DNA of 36,891 bases from an uncultured Ruminococcus sp. (GTDB lineage: Bacteria > Bacillota > Clostridia > Oscillospirales > Ruminococcaceae): assembly GCA_902787365.1 (NCBI GenBank), contig CADAGC010000038.1, positions 1 to 36,891 of the forward strand, in the 5' to 3' direction. Position numbers and translations under genes: made by a program. The notes beneath the pieces are model-generated. The model made no database searches and was not told the origin of the DNA. It was given only the letters and a program-made list of their open reading frames with translations. Positions 7,823-13,172 of this stretch are shown here, one piece after another; within the stretch, counting starts at the first letter, position 1, and every line of letters starts with the position of its first letter.

Positions 7823-8810
7823 ACCATTCAATCTCATCAAGTTTACTTGCCCATCTAAAACCAGATGGGTATATATTCTCATTATATTCACGTGGAACAT
7901 ACCCGAGCGAATCCAGTTCATAATTCGTCCATGTAAGATTATAATTACTTGTATATCCTTCTTTAATGTGTGGATACTTATAATATGAATAATAAAAACC
8001 GCCCGTAACCTTTTTATCAGGGAAAATGGATATTACATCATCAGCCATATTCTTCACATAGTTTTTTAGTATATTTGCAGTCTCATTTTTTTGAGATTGA
8101 GTATATTCCCTCGAATATTCATAATTATATTCAATAATAGTTAGTGCATCGTCTATCTTTATACAATAATCATATGATTCATAATTAGTAGTTCCTTTAT
8201 ATACAGTTATACTAAGGTTTTTCACATCTCCAAGAGGAGTAGTTACGCCTTCTGAATACTTATTATTCAAGTATTCTTCAAGAGATTTATCGTCTGTAAT
8301 CATTTTTTGACCACAATAAACACAACTTCCTCCATAACCTATTTTATGTTCAGCTTTTTCACCCTTAGCCTTGCCACAAACCGAACATTTTTTCGGTGAT
8401 AGACACGTTGCTTTTTCCCATTTATGTCCCAAAGCATCTCCTTTAGTTGTACCACATACGCTACAAGTTTTGGGCTTAGTACAAGTAGCTTTTTTCCACT
8501 TGTGGCCCAATGCTTTTCCTTTTGTTTTCCCGCACACAGTACAGGTTTTAGGCTTAGTACAAGTAGCTTCCTGCCACGTATGTCCACCTTTTTTACCCTC
8601 TGTTTTTCCACAATCAAGGCAAGTTTTGGGAGAAAGACAGTCCGCTTCAGCCCATTTATGAATATGTTCGGTCGTAACTGTTGTAGATACTGATGTTGAA
8701 GCTGTTGTGACGTTTGAGACATAATCATTTGAGTATGATTCATCTGTATTACCACAAGCAGAAAGAATACATATTAAAAAAAGAATTAAACAGTATAATG
8801 TTTTCTTCAT
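7821..8810 (-). CDS. Lipoprotein with four Cys-rich zinc-ribbon-like repeats, 329 aa
   Basis: A signal peptide ends in the lipobox LSAC (Cys19), followed by a Ser/Thr-rich linker. Residues 51-154 are four tandem 26-residue units of the form H-x-W-x-x-A-x-C-x-x-P-x-x-C-x-x-C-G-x-x-x-G, with a partial fifth unit (HKIGYGGSCVYCG). The Cys and His spacing suggests each unit binds a metal ion or forms a disulfide-stapled turn. The remaining 160 residues form a Tyr-rich domain I do not recognise. The ATG has GAGGTG upstream. It lies 25 bases after the other lipoprotein gene and probably shares its promoter at 9391-9419. The gene is clearly more AT-rich than spo0A and rmuC, a sign of possible transfer. 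Confidence 0.8.
   Translation of the reverse strand: MKKTLYCLILFLICILSACGNTDESYSNDYVSNVTTASTSVSTTVTTEHIHKWAEADCLSPKTCLDCGKTEGKKGGHTWQEATCTKPKTCTVCGKTKGKALGHKWKKATCTKPKTCSVCGTTKGDALGHKWEKATCLSPKKCSVCGKAKGEKAEHKIGYGGSCVYCGQKMITDDKSLEEYLNNKYSEGVTTPLGDVKNLSITVYKGTTNYESYDYCIKIDDALTIIEYNYEYSREYTQSQKNETANILKNYVKNMADDVISIFPDKKVTGGFYYSYYKYPHIKEGYTSNYNLTWTNYELDSLGYVPREYNENIYPSGFRWASKLDEIEW
8349..8660 (-). repeat. Four tandem 78-base coding repeats
   Basis: These in-frame units encode the 26-residue Cys-rich repeats of the lipoprotein. Units two and three are the most alike at the DNA level (shared TGGGCTTAGTACAAGTAGCTT on the plus strand), pointing to recent duplication. Confidence 0.85.
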
Positions 8811-8835
8811 ATCTAATCCACCTCACACATTCTAT

Positions 8836-9327
8836 CTATTCATTCTCATACATTACTTGAAGTCCTTGATCAGGGTGATATAGATATGTAATCTTTATAC
8901 CATTATCTGTTATAGTCTGAGTACCATCAAGCGCTCTAACATGATTTAATTTTTCACTTGTTGCCTCAGATATTCCAAGTTTCTCATGAACCAAATTGAG
9001 CATCTCAACATATATTGCAACCATCATAGCGCTATTGCCGCCTTTGACATCTGTCGGATTAGTATCAATAGATAAATACGAGCCGTCTGACGCAACCTTA
9101 AGCGCACCAGTTGTTACCGCTTCAAAGTATTTTGCATCCATTGTAGCAACGACAGAATCATAAATTTCTTTAAAATCTGCACCCTTTTTTTCATCTTGAA
9201 CAGTAGTCGTAGTTGTCGCCGCAGTAGCCTCACCACCATTATTACCAGTATTAGATGTCTCACCACACCCTGTCAGACACCCAAGCGACAGGCAAAACGC
9301 CACAGCCAAACTTAATAATTTCTTCAT
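8836..9327 (-). CDS. Predicted lipoprotein, 163 aa
   Basis: The start is placed at the ATG at 9325-9327, because GGAAGGTG lies just upstream and the protein then opens with a typical signal peptide ending in the lipobox LTGC. An upstream in-frame start would put charged residues before the signal and would begin inside the operator. The Asn/Gly and Thr-rich linker is followed by a domain of about 120 residues with no recognised family. It is the first gene of a two-gene lipoprotein operon divergent from an XRE regulator, whose likely operators flank its promoter. Confidence 0.78.
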   Translation of the reverse strand: MKKLLSLAVAFCLSLGCLTGCGETSNTGNNGGEATAATTTTTVQDEKKGADFKEIYDSVVATMDAKYFEAVTTGALKVASDGSYLSIDTNPTDVKGGNSAMMVAIYVEMLNLVHEKLGISEATSEKLNHVRALDGTQTITDNGIKITYLYHPDQGLQVMYENE

Positions 9328-9364
9328 AAAATCACCTTCCTCGCATATAATAATAACGCCAATT

Positions 9365-9380
9365 AACACAATAGTGTGTT
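9365..9380. promoter_or_regulatory. Candidate operator 1 of the divergent regulator
   Basis: AACACA-ATAG-TGTGTT has 6-bp arms and lies downstream of the lipoprotein -10 box. Its centre is 53 bases from that of operator 2, about five helical turns. Confidence 0.55.
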
Positions 9381-9390
9381 ATTTTATATT

Positions 9391-9419
9391 ATAATAGCAC
9401 AATTTTTACTCTTTGTCAA
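9391..9419 (-). promoter_or_regulatory. Sigma-A promoter for the lipoprotein operon
   Basis: On the minus strand the -35 TTGACA (9414-9419) and -10 TATTAT (9391-9396) are 17 bases apart. The -35 box overlaps operator 2, and operator 1 sits near the start of transcription. Confidence 0.72.
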
Positions 9420-9433
9420 CACAAATTTGTGTT
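9418..9433. promoter_or_regulatory. Candidate operator 2, perfect 16-bp palindrome
   Basis: AACACAAATTTGTGTT is a perfect palindrome sharing its AACACA arm with operator 1 and touching the -35 box of the divergent promoter. The XRE protein encoded at 9475 is the natural candidate ligand (inference). Confidence 0.6.
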
Positions 9434-9474
9434 AATTTGCTACAATATATACAGAATTCAAAGGAGGGTTTACC

Positions 9475-9801
9475 ATGGCAGTTTATCAGCGCATAAGAGA
9501 CTTACGTGAAGATGCGGATATGACACAGAAGCAGGCTGCCGAAAAGCTGTTTTTACAGCTGACCCAGTACCGCCGCTATGAGTGCGGCGACAGCGAGGTA
9601 CCCCTCAACATCGCTATAAACATAGCAAAACTCTACAACGTCTCTCTTGATTACATCGCAGGTATCTCCGAGCACAAAGAGGGGCTTACAAGGTCATCGC
9701 TTGATGAGCTGGAAACACAGCTTATCTACGAATTCAGGCGGCTTGATGACGTATGCAAGGGCAGACTTTTAGAGAGAGCAAGATTTTTAAGGGATATGTG
9801 A
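9475..9801 (+). CDS. XRE family (helix-turn-helix) transcriptional regulator, 108 aa
   Basis: An HTH_3/XRE fold covers about residues 5-60, with the typical MTQKQAAEKL turn and YRRYECGDSEVPLN recognition region, ending in the common VSLDYIAG. A short helical tail (70-108) may mediate dimer formation. The ATG has AAAGGAGGG at ideal spacing. It is transcribed away from the AT-rich lipoprotein operon, and two matching palindromes lie between the genes, so I infer that it controls that operon and perhaps itself. Its own promoter boxes are not clear; TACAAT at 9441-9446 is a possible -10. Confidence 0.9.
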   Translation: MAVYQRIRDLREDADMTQKQAAEKLFLQLTQYRRYECGDSEVPLNIAINIAKLYNVSLDYIAGISEHKEGLTRSSLDELETQLIYEFRRLDDVCKGRLLERARFLRDM

Positions 9802-9844
9802 GCAGTAAAAAGGCCTGTGCCTTTTATTTTTTTGCAAAAAATCA

Positions 9845-9873
9845 TTGACAAGCCGCTCAAAGTATGTTATAAT
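9845..9873 (+). promoter_or_regulatory. Consensus sigma-A promoter for tRNA-Pro
   Basis: TTGACA (9845-9850) and TATAAT (9868-9873) have a 17-base spacer, both perfect matches to consensus and 19 bases before the tRNA. Confidence 0.92.
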
Positions 9874-9892
9874 ATTTTGGTGATGAAAACAG

Positions 9893-9969
9893 CGAGGTGT
9901 GGCTCAGTTTGGTAGAGCGCTGCGTTCGGGACGCAGAGGCCGCAGGTTCAAGTCCTGTCACCTCGACCA
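9893..9969 (+). tRNA. tRNA-Pro (anticodon CGG)
   Basis: A full cloverleaf is visible. The acceptor stem is CGAGGTG/CACCTCG. The anticodon stem is CTGCG/CGCAG with loop TTCGGGA (anticodon CGG), and the T arm contains GGTTCAAGTCC. The encoded CCA end is at 9967-9969. It reads Pro codon CCG. Promoter and terminator bracket it as a single-gene unit. Confidence 0.95.
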
Positions 9970-9974
9970 TAAAT

Positions 9975-10017
9975 CTCCGCAGAAAGGGTATGTAAGCCCT
10001 TGATGCGGAGTTTTTTT
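9975..10017 (+). terminator. Intrinsic terminator after tRNA-Pro
   Basis: The stem CTCCGCA/TGCGGAG encloses a second stem AAGGG/CCCTT and is followed by seven T residues. Confidence 0.85.
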
Positions 10018-10080
10018 ATGAGGTTTTGCATAAGATGATATCAGCCTATTGTCTTTAAGCATTTCAATACCGCACGGCAC

Positions 10081-10116
10081 AAAAAAACGGGAACGGTCAA
10101 AGAAAAACCGTTCCCG
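10081..10116 (-). terminator. Intrinsic terminator after feoC
   Basis: On the minus strand the perfect 10-bp stem CGGGAACGGT/ACCGTTCCCG is followed by seven T residues. Confidence 0.9.
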
Positions 10117-10126
10117 AAATGTATTT

Positions 10127-10384
10127 TCAGACTACCTCCCACACTTCGCCCATGTTCTGCGGGGCGTTTTGGGGTATGCAGCCCTTGCAGTGTGCAGGGT
10201 CGCAGCCCGAGCAGCTGCCGCCGCATCTTTCTTGTGACGAGAATGACACCCGCCTAAGCGCACCCGTGTATTCAAGAAATTCAAGCTGCCTGCTTATGTC
10301 CTCGGGGGTGGTGTGAAGTTCGTAAGCAAGCTGCTCTACTGTGCGTGAGTTGCCGTCTTTTAGAAGTTTTAGAAGTTCTCTCAT
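10127..10384 (-). CDS. feoC: FeoC-like winged-helix protein with Cys cluster, 85 aa
   Basis: Residues 1-48 form a small winged helix (MRELLKLLKDG, then TVEQLAYELHTTPEDISRQL). They are followed by a cysteine cluster at C54, C58, C61, C66 and C69, the arrangement seen in FeoC proteins, which may bind an iron-sulfur cluster and govern FeoB. The ATG follows the stop of the feoB remnant by three bases, with GAGGTGAG inside that remnant as ribosome site, the normal feoB-feoC junction. With feoB gone (see 10388-10477), it is an orphan partner. FeoC-like is firm; function here is doubtful. Confidence 0.82.
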   Translation of the reverse strand: MRELLKLLKDGNSRTVEQLAYELHTTPEDISRQLEFLEYTGALRRVSFSSQERCGGSCSGCDPAHCKGCIPQNAPQNMGEVWEVV

Positions 10385-10387
10385 AGC

Positions 10388-10477
10388 TCACCTCATCAGA
10401 ATATCAGAAGCCCGATATGATATGCAGGAGAGCAGCAGCGATGTGAGAATGTAATACGCCGCTATCTTCGCCGTCCA
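10388..10477 (-). pseudogene. feoB: 3' remnant of feoB (last 29 codons)
   Basis: In the frame ending in TGA at 10388-10390, the minus strand reads W-T-A-K-I-A-A-Y-Y-I-L-T-S-L-L-L-S and on to I-L-M-R. This is a single hydrophobic helix of the kind that ends FeoB ferrous-iron transporters, and it runs directly into the feoC ribosome site. No other part of FeoB (G domain, gate motifs) exists in the window. The remnant begins immediately after the stop of the inserted 59-aa gene, in the same frame. Assignment rests on context and on the helix, so it is moderately sure. Confidence 0.6.
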
Positions 10478-10657
10478 TTATTCATTCTCCTTTTCTTTCT
10501 CGTATTTTTCGAACAGCGCTTTTCTGAGATTTCTATATTTTGTCGCTATCGGTCCATCCAAACCGAAAAGCGTTCCGTTCTTTTTTGCTTGTTGTATTTC
10601 TGCTATTTCTAATTCTTCCAGTTCTGTTAATTTAATCTTTAGTTCATGCTTAGTCAT
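10478..10657 (-). CDS. Small charged protein, candidate immunity protein, 59 aa
   Basis: This short gene starts at the ATG at 10655-10657, preceded by AGGAGG. Its start overlaps the stop of the JAMM-like gene by four bases (ATGA), implying coupled translation. The product is highly charged and helical (KHELKIKLTELEELE near the start, KYEKEKENE at the end) with no recognised domain. Position and coupling suggest an antidote or accessory to the upstream module (inference). Its TAA stop abuts the feoB remnant, marking the right edge of the inserted segment. Confidence 0.6.
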   Translation of the reverse strand: MTKHELKIKLTELEELEIAEIQQAKKNGTLFGLDGPIATKYRNLRKALFEKYEKEKENE

Positions 10658-11334
10658 ATCTTTGTCCTCCTATATCCATATCCTCTGCTTGAAGCAAATT
10701 CAATAACTAAACTATGCCTATGATTTTCAAAAGTGTTCCAATCTTCGGGTTCTGAATCAACATTTGAAAAAATACGGCTTACTTCATATCTAAATTTATG
10801 ATCGCAGCCTCTTAATGTCTGCAACTCATATTTTTCAAACAAATCCAAATCGACATTACTGAAAGAATACTCAGTTTCGGATTTTACATGGTTATGCGAT
10901 ACAATAGCACCTCGAAGTTTGTCTTGCAAATCGATATCTGGGTACACTTCATTTTTAACACCAAAACAATGATAAATCTCTCCGCTTTTTGTTATAACAC
11001 AGGCAGTCTCATAGTCTTTGCCTACAGCATTTGTTTCAAAATCTTTCAATTCCCTTTCAATCGCCGCATTATCATTGATGTCAATCTTCTTGATAAACTT
11101 AGGAGGATCATGCGGTTCGTCTTGGTAGCCCACACTGTCTGCTTCAAATCCAATTATACCACTTTCCCCCGAATTGTCAACCCCACTCCCCGAACAGAAC
11201 TTCCCGTCGGGGCCGTGATTATGATTATACCTAAGCGCAAGCGGATATAGGTCAAACTCCACCTCAAAATACACCTGCATAGCTCTTATATGCTCTAACG
11301 CTGCTCTTATTTCGCTGTACCTATCGTTCATCAT
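10654..11334 (-). CDS. Phage-head-like tail with JAMM/MPN-type metallopeptidase-like domain, 226 aa
   Basis: Residues 1-50 end in RYNHNHGPDGKFCSG, a linker also present in the gene at 11790 and typical of the C-terminal region of phage minor head (MuF-type) proteins. A Gly/Ser stretch follows, then a domain at about 80-200. It contains TKSGEIYHCFG, AIVSHNHVKSE (H147, H149) and SFSNVD (S159, D162), resembling the JAMM pattern E...HxH...SxxD, with two more residues between HxH and S than in RadC. Such domains occur at the ends of polymorphic phage toxins. The start has AAAGGCGG upstream, with an in-frame stop before it, so it is a detached tail rather than a full head protein. It is AT-rich compared with its flanks. 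Confidence 0.6.
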   Translation of the reverse strand: MMNDRYSEIRAALEHIRAMQVYFEVEFDLYPLALRYNHNHGPDGKFCSGSGVDNSGESGIIGFEADSVGYQDEPHDPPKFIKKIDINDNAAIERELKDFETNAVGKDYETACVITKSGEIYHCFGVKNEVYPDIDLQDKLRGAIVSHNHVKSETEYSFSNVDLDLFEKYELQTLRGCDHKFRYEVSRIFSNVDSEPEDWNTFENHRHSLVIEFASSRGYGYRRTKI

Positions 11335-11418
11335 AATGCCGCCTTTGCTTGAAGATCATTGTTTTTACAATAATATCATATATTTTTCGGAAAAATCGGA
11401 AAGCTATAAAATTTTTTA

Positions 11419-11461
11419 TAAAAAAAGCACCCGCCGCCGATTTTTCATCGACAGCAGGTGC
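11419..11461 (-). terminator. Intrinsic terminator after the 92-aa gene
   Basis: On the minus strand a 15-bp stem starts GCACCTGCTGTCGAT and pairs through three G-U wobbles with ATCGGCGGCGGGTGC. Seven T residues follow. The wobbles pair only on the minus strand. Confidence 0.88.
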
Positions 11462-11509
11462 GCTGTGTGCTATATTCTGTTTTACCCGGGGAGAAATGGG
11501 GTATATGAG

Positions 11510-11788
11510 TTATAAATCGTCTTCTTCAAGCTCTTTGTCATCAACTATCTCGGGCTCAGGAAAAAAGCCTTTTCTTGCAAGAATTACCATTACATCATCT
11601 AAAGTCTTGTTTTTGCTTTTTTTAACGATTTCAAGCATTTCATCTGCGCAATCATTCTGATGGGCAACAAGACAAGCGATAACAATGGCGTTTTCTCTAT
11701 CATTATCAACTGTTTCTTCATCAGAAACATACTTCAAAGACCATAAAGCGTCTCTGAGAGCGCTTTCACTTTGAGTTAATACAGCCAC
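11510..11788 (-). CDS. Acidic small protein, candidate immunity protein, 92 aa
   Basis: The protein is alpha-helical and very acidic, especially at the C-terminus (DDKELEEDDL), with no signal peptide or recognised family. The start is GTG at 11786-11788, one base after the stop of the upstream module gene. A small acidic protein placed directly behind a toxin-like domain is the classic immunity layout, so I infer that role. The motif SALRDALWSLK near the N-terminus and the helices around VIACLVAHQND would fit a helical-bundle immunity fold, but this is weak evidence. Confidence 0.6.
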   Translation of the reverse strand: MAVLTQSESALRDALWSLKYVSDEETVDNDRENAIVIACLVAHQNDCADEMLEIVKKSKNKTLDDVMVILARKGFFPEPEIVDDKELEEDDL

Positions 11789-11789
11789 A

Positions 11790-12176
11790 TTATCCCTTCT
11801 TTCTGATCTTTCTTATAAAGTCCTCGTTACCATCTATTGGTATCTTATATTTAAAGCTATACGAACCAAATCCATTGACCGTAAATCTGTAGAAATGATT
11901 ACGATTTGAATAGTTGTGAATCTTTGTTCCTGGCTTTAGATTTGGATACTCTGTCGCAATTTGATGAGAAAGCCTCGTCTTTTCATTGATACCAATTTTT
12001 TGAGGTTTCGGTCTTTTCTTAATTATACCACTTTTCTCTGATTTGTCAATACTATTTCCCGAATCACCTCCACCTATCCCACCGCCGAGATCAGGTGCGT
12101 GCTTAGTGCCTCCGCCCGAAATAAACTTCCCGTCGGCTCCGTGATTGGGGTTGAATCTCTCTTCGCCTATCTTCAC
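11790..12176 (-). CDS. Phage-head-like tail with unknown C-terminal domain, 128 aa
   Basis: The protein opens with RFNPNHGADGKFISGGG, the same linker as in the gene at 10654, then a Gly-rich spacer. It ends in a basic domain at about 60-128 (KPGTKIHNYSNRNHFYRF, then SYSFKYKIPI) that I do not recognise. The GTG at 12174-12176 is the only usable start. However, the frame stays open upstream to 12308 and reads sensibly (GLDDVLYDPKTKTVYTP), so the true relict extends into the 3' end of feoA. I read it as the C-terminal piece of a MuF-type phage protein carrying a toxin-like domain, followed by a candidate immunity gene. It may no longer be expressed. Confidence 0.5.
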   Translation of the reverse strand: MKIGEERFNPNHGADGKFISGGGTKHAPDLGGGIGGGDSGNSIDKSEKSGIIKKRPKPQKIGINEKTRLSHQIATEYPNLKPGTKIHNYSNRNHFYRFTVNGFGSYSFKYKIPIDGNEDFIRKIRKKG

Positions 12177-12262
12177 CCCGCCCTCGCCGAGCTTGGTGGT
12201 CTGATTGGTGTTAGGTGTGTAAACCGTCTTGGTCTTCGGATCATAGAGAACATCATCAAGGC

Positions 12263-12472
12263 CTAAAGTGATAAAGTCAAGGCCGAGCGATTCAAGGCTA
12301 TCATCGTGTCACGTGAATAGATGAGCACGGGGCGGTTTTTGTCGTTTTTGATGATGCTTACCCTGCACCCGGGTGTCAGGCCTATCGAGGTTATGCGCCC
12401 GATAAACCGTGTGTCGCCGTCAAGGCCGCTGATAACGGCTTTGGCGTTTTCTTTAAGCTCTCCCAGTTTCAT
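12263..12472 (-). CDS. feoA: FeoA domain protein with altered C-terminus, 69 aa
   Basis: FeoA is a small SH3-like protein that supports FeoB ferrous-iron uptake. The core is recognisable: MKLGELKENAKAVISGL, RITSIGLTPGCRVSI and RPVLIYSRDTMIALNR. Family members usually end with a short R/E-x-x-x-I-x-V tail. Here the last residues are SALTLSL, and the same bases also encode the phage-like open frame, so the end has probably been replaced by the insertion. The ATG overlaps the stop of the HMA gene by four bases (translational coupling). feoB should follow but does not. Confidence 0.82.
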   Translation of the reverse strand: MKLGELKENAKAVISGLDGDTRFIGRITSIGLTPGCRVSIIKNDKNRPVLIYSRDTMIALNRSALTLSL

Positions 12473-12834
12473 TCTTTTACCTCCCTGAAGTCTGTGAGTG
12501 TGTATGAAGTGCCCGATAAAAGCTCTGCCGCCTCACGGCGCTCGAGCCTGTGTTTTGAATACATCACAGCCGTTTTACTCTTAAGCTCTGCCCTTGCCAT
12601 GATACCCTCTCTCGAATTAAAGGCATTCTCTGCGTTTCTTACACAGCCTGCGCAGACCATGCCCTCTATCCCGATCCGGTATCTGTATGGGTAGTGTGAT
12701 ATATCCCTGTCTTCGGCGCTTACCTTTGCCGCAGTGCTTTCGTGCTCGCCGCAGCAGCTGCCGCCGTGTCTTAGCTTTCTTATTATGAGAGCTGCAAGCA
12801 AAGCTATAGCAGCGGCGGCTATAATAACAGGCAC
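12469..12834 (-). CDS. Membrane-anchored Cys-rich protein with heavy-metal-associated (HMA) domain, 121 aa
   Basis: One N-terminal membrane helix (about 2-18) is followed by the Cys cluster HGGSCCGEH, resembling small FeoB-associated Cys-rich proteins. An HMA ferredoxin-like domain at about 50-120 has the metal site GMVCAGC (C61, C64). I chose the GTG at 12832-12834 as start because AAGGAG lies 8 bases before it. The earlier in-frame GTG at 12841-12843 overlaps that ribosome site. It heads the feo unit, coupled to feoA, under a promoter covered by two inverted repeats. A metal-sensing or delivery role is likely; the metal is unknown. Confidence 0.75.
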   Translation of the reverse strand: MPVIIAAAAIALLAALIIRKLRHGGSCCGEHESTAAKVSAEDRDISHYPYRYRIGIEGMVCAGCVRNAENAFNSREGIMARAELKSKTAVMYSKHRLERREAAELLSGTSYTLTDFREVKE

Positions 12835-12852
12835 TTTTTTCACTCCTTTTGA

Positions 12853-12868
12853 GTTAGCAGTAGCTAAC
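12853..12868. promoter_or_regulatory. Candidate metal-regulator box 1
   Basis: The inverted repeat GTTAGC-AGTA-GCTAAC begins right at the -10 box of the feo promoter, toward the start of transcription. The half site resembles those of DtxR/IdeR-type iron regulators. Confidence 0.55.
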
Positions 12869-12895
12869 TATACAGCATAAAAATACGGTTAGCAA
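12867..12895 (-). promoter_or_regulatory. Sigma-A promoter of the feo unit
   Basis: On the minus strand the -35 TTGCTA (12890-12895) and -10 TATAGT (12867-12872) are 17 bases apart. Both boxes touch inverted repeats. Confidence 0.65.
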
Positions 12896-12907
12896 CTTCT
12901 AACCGTA
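12884..12907. promoter_or_regulatory. Candidate metal-regulator box 2
   Basis: The perfect 9-bp inverted repeat TACGGTTAG-CAACTT-CTAACCGTA covers the -35 box of the feo promoter and shares the GTTAG half site with box 1. Confidence 0.58.
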
Positions 12908-13027
12908 TACATTATATCACGTTACATCATCTATGTCAATGACGGAAATATGAACTTTTTAGGTATATATACAAAGCGCTGCCTGCGTGCGGCTTTCACA
13001 ATGCACGCAAAAAATCCTCCCGACACC

Positions 13028-13056
13028 TTGACTATATTCCCAAAATCGGGTATAAT
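13028..13056 (+). promoter_or_regulatory. Sigma-A promoter for the CDF transporter
   Basis: TTGACT (13028-13033) and TATAAT (13051-13056) have a 17-base spacer. They lie about 117 bases before the start codon, leaving a leader of roughly 110 bases. Confidence 0.75.
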
Positions 13057-13135
13057 GATTATGGTTATCCCGCTGACACGCCACGAGATGATGCTAAGGG
13101 AGCTTAAGCGCAGACCCGACCGCATAAATATCCTG

Positions 13136-13154
13136 TCCGCCCGGCGGATTTTTT
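13136..13154 (+). terminator. Terminator-like hairpin in the CDF leader (possible attenuator)
   Basis: The stem TCCGC/GCGGA with a CCG loop is followed by six T residues. It lies between the promoter at 13028 and the CDF start at 13173. Confidence 0.4.
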
Positions 13155-13172
13155 GTATAAGGGGGCTTGGCA

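Noticed and set aside
10404-10478. A 24-codon frame starting with ATG that overlaps the stop of the 59-aa gene
   Set aside because: It overlaps the feoB tail in another frame, has no ribosome site of its own and no recognisable content.
9893-12308. tRNA-Pro as attachment site of an integrated element carrying the phage-like modules
   Set aside because: There is no integrase, no repeated 3' tRNA fragment at the far side, and intact feoC lies between.
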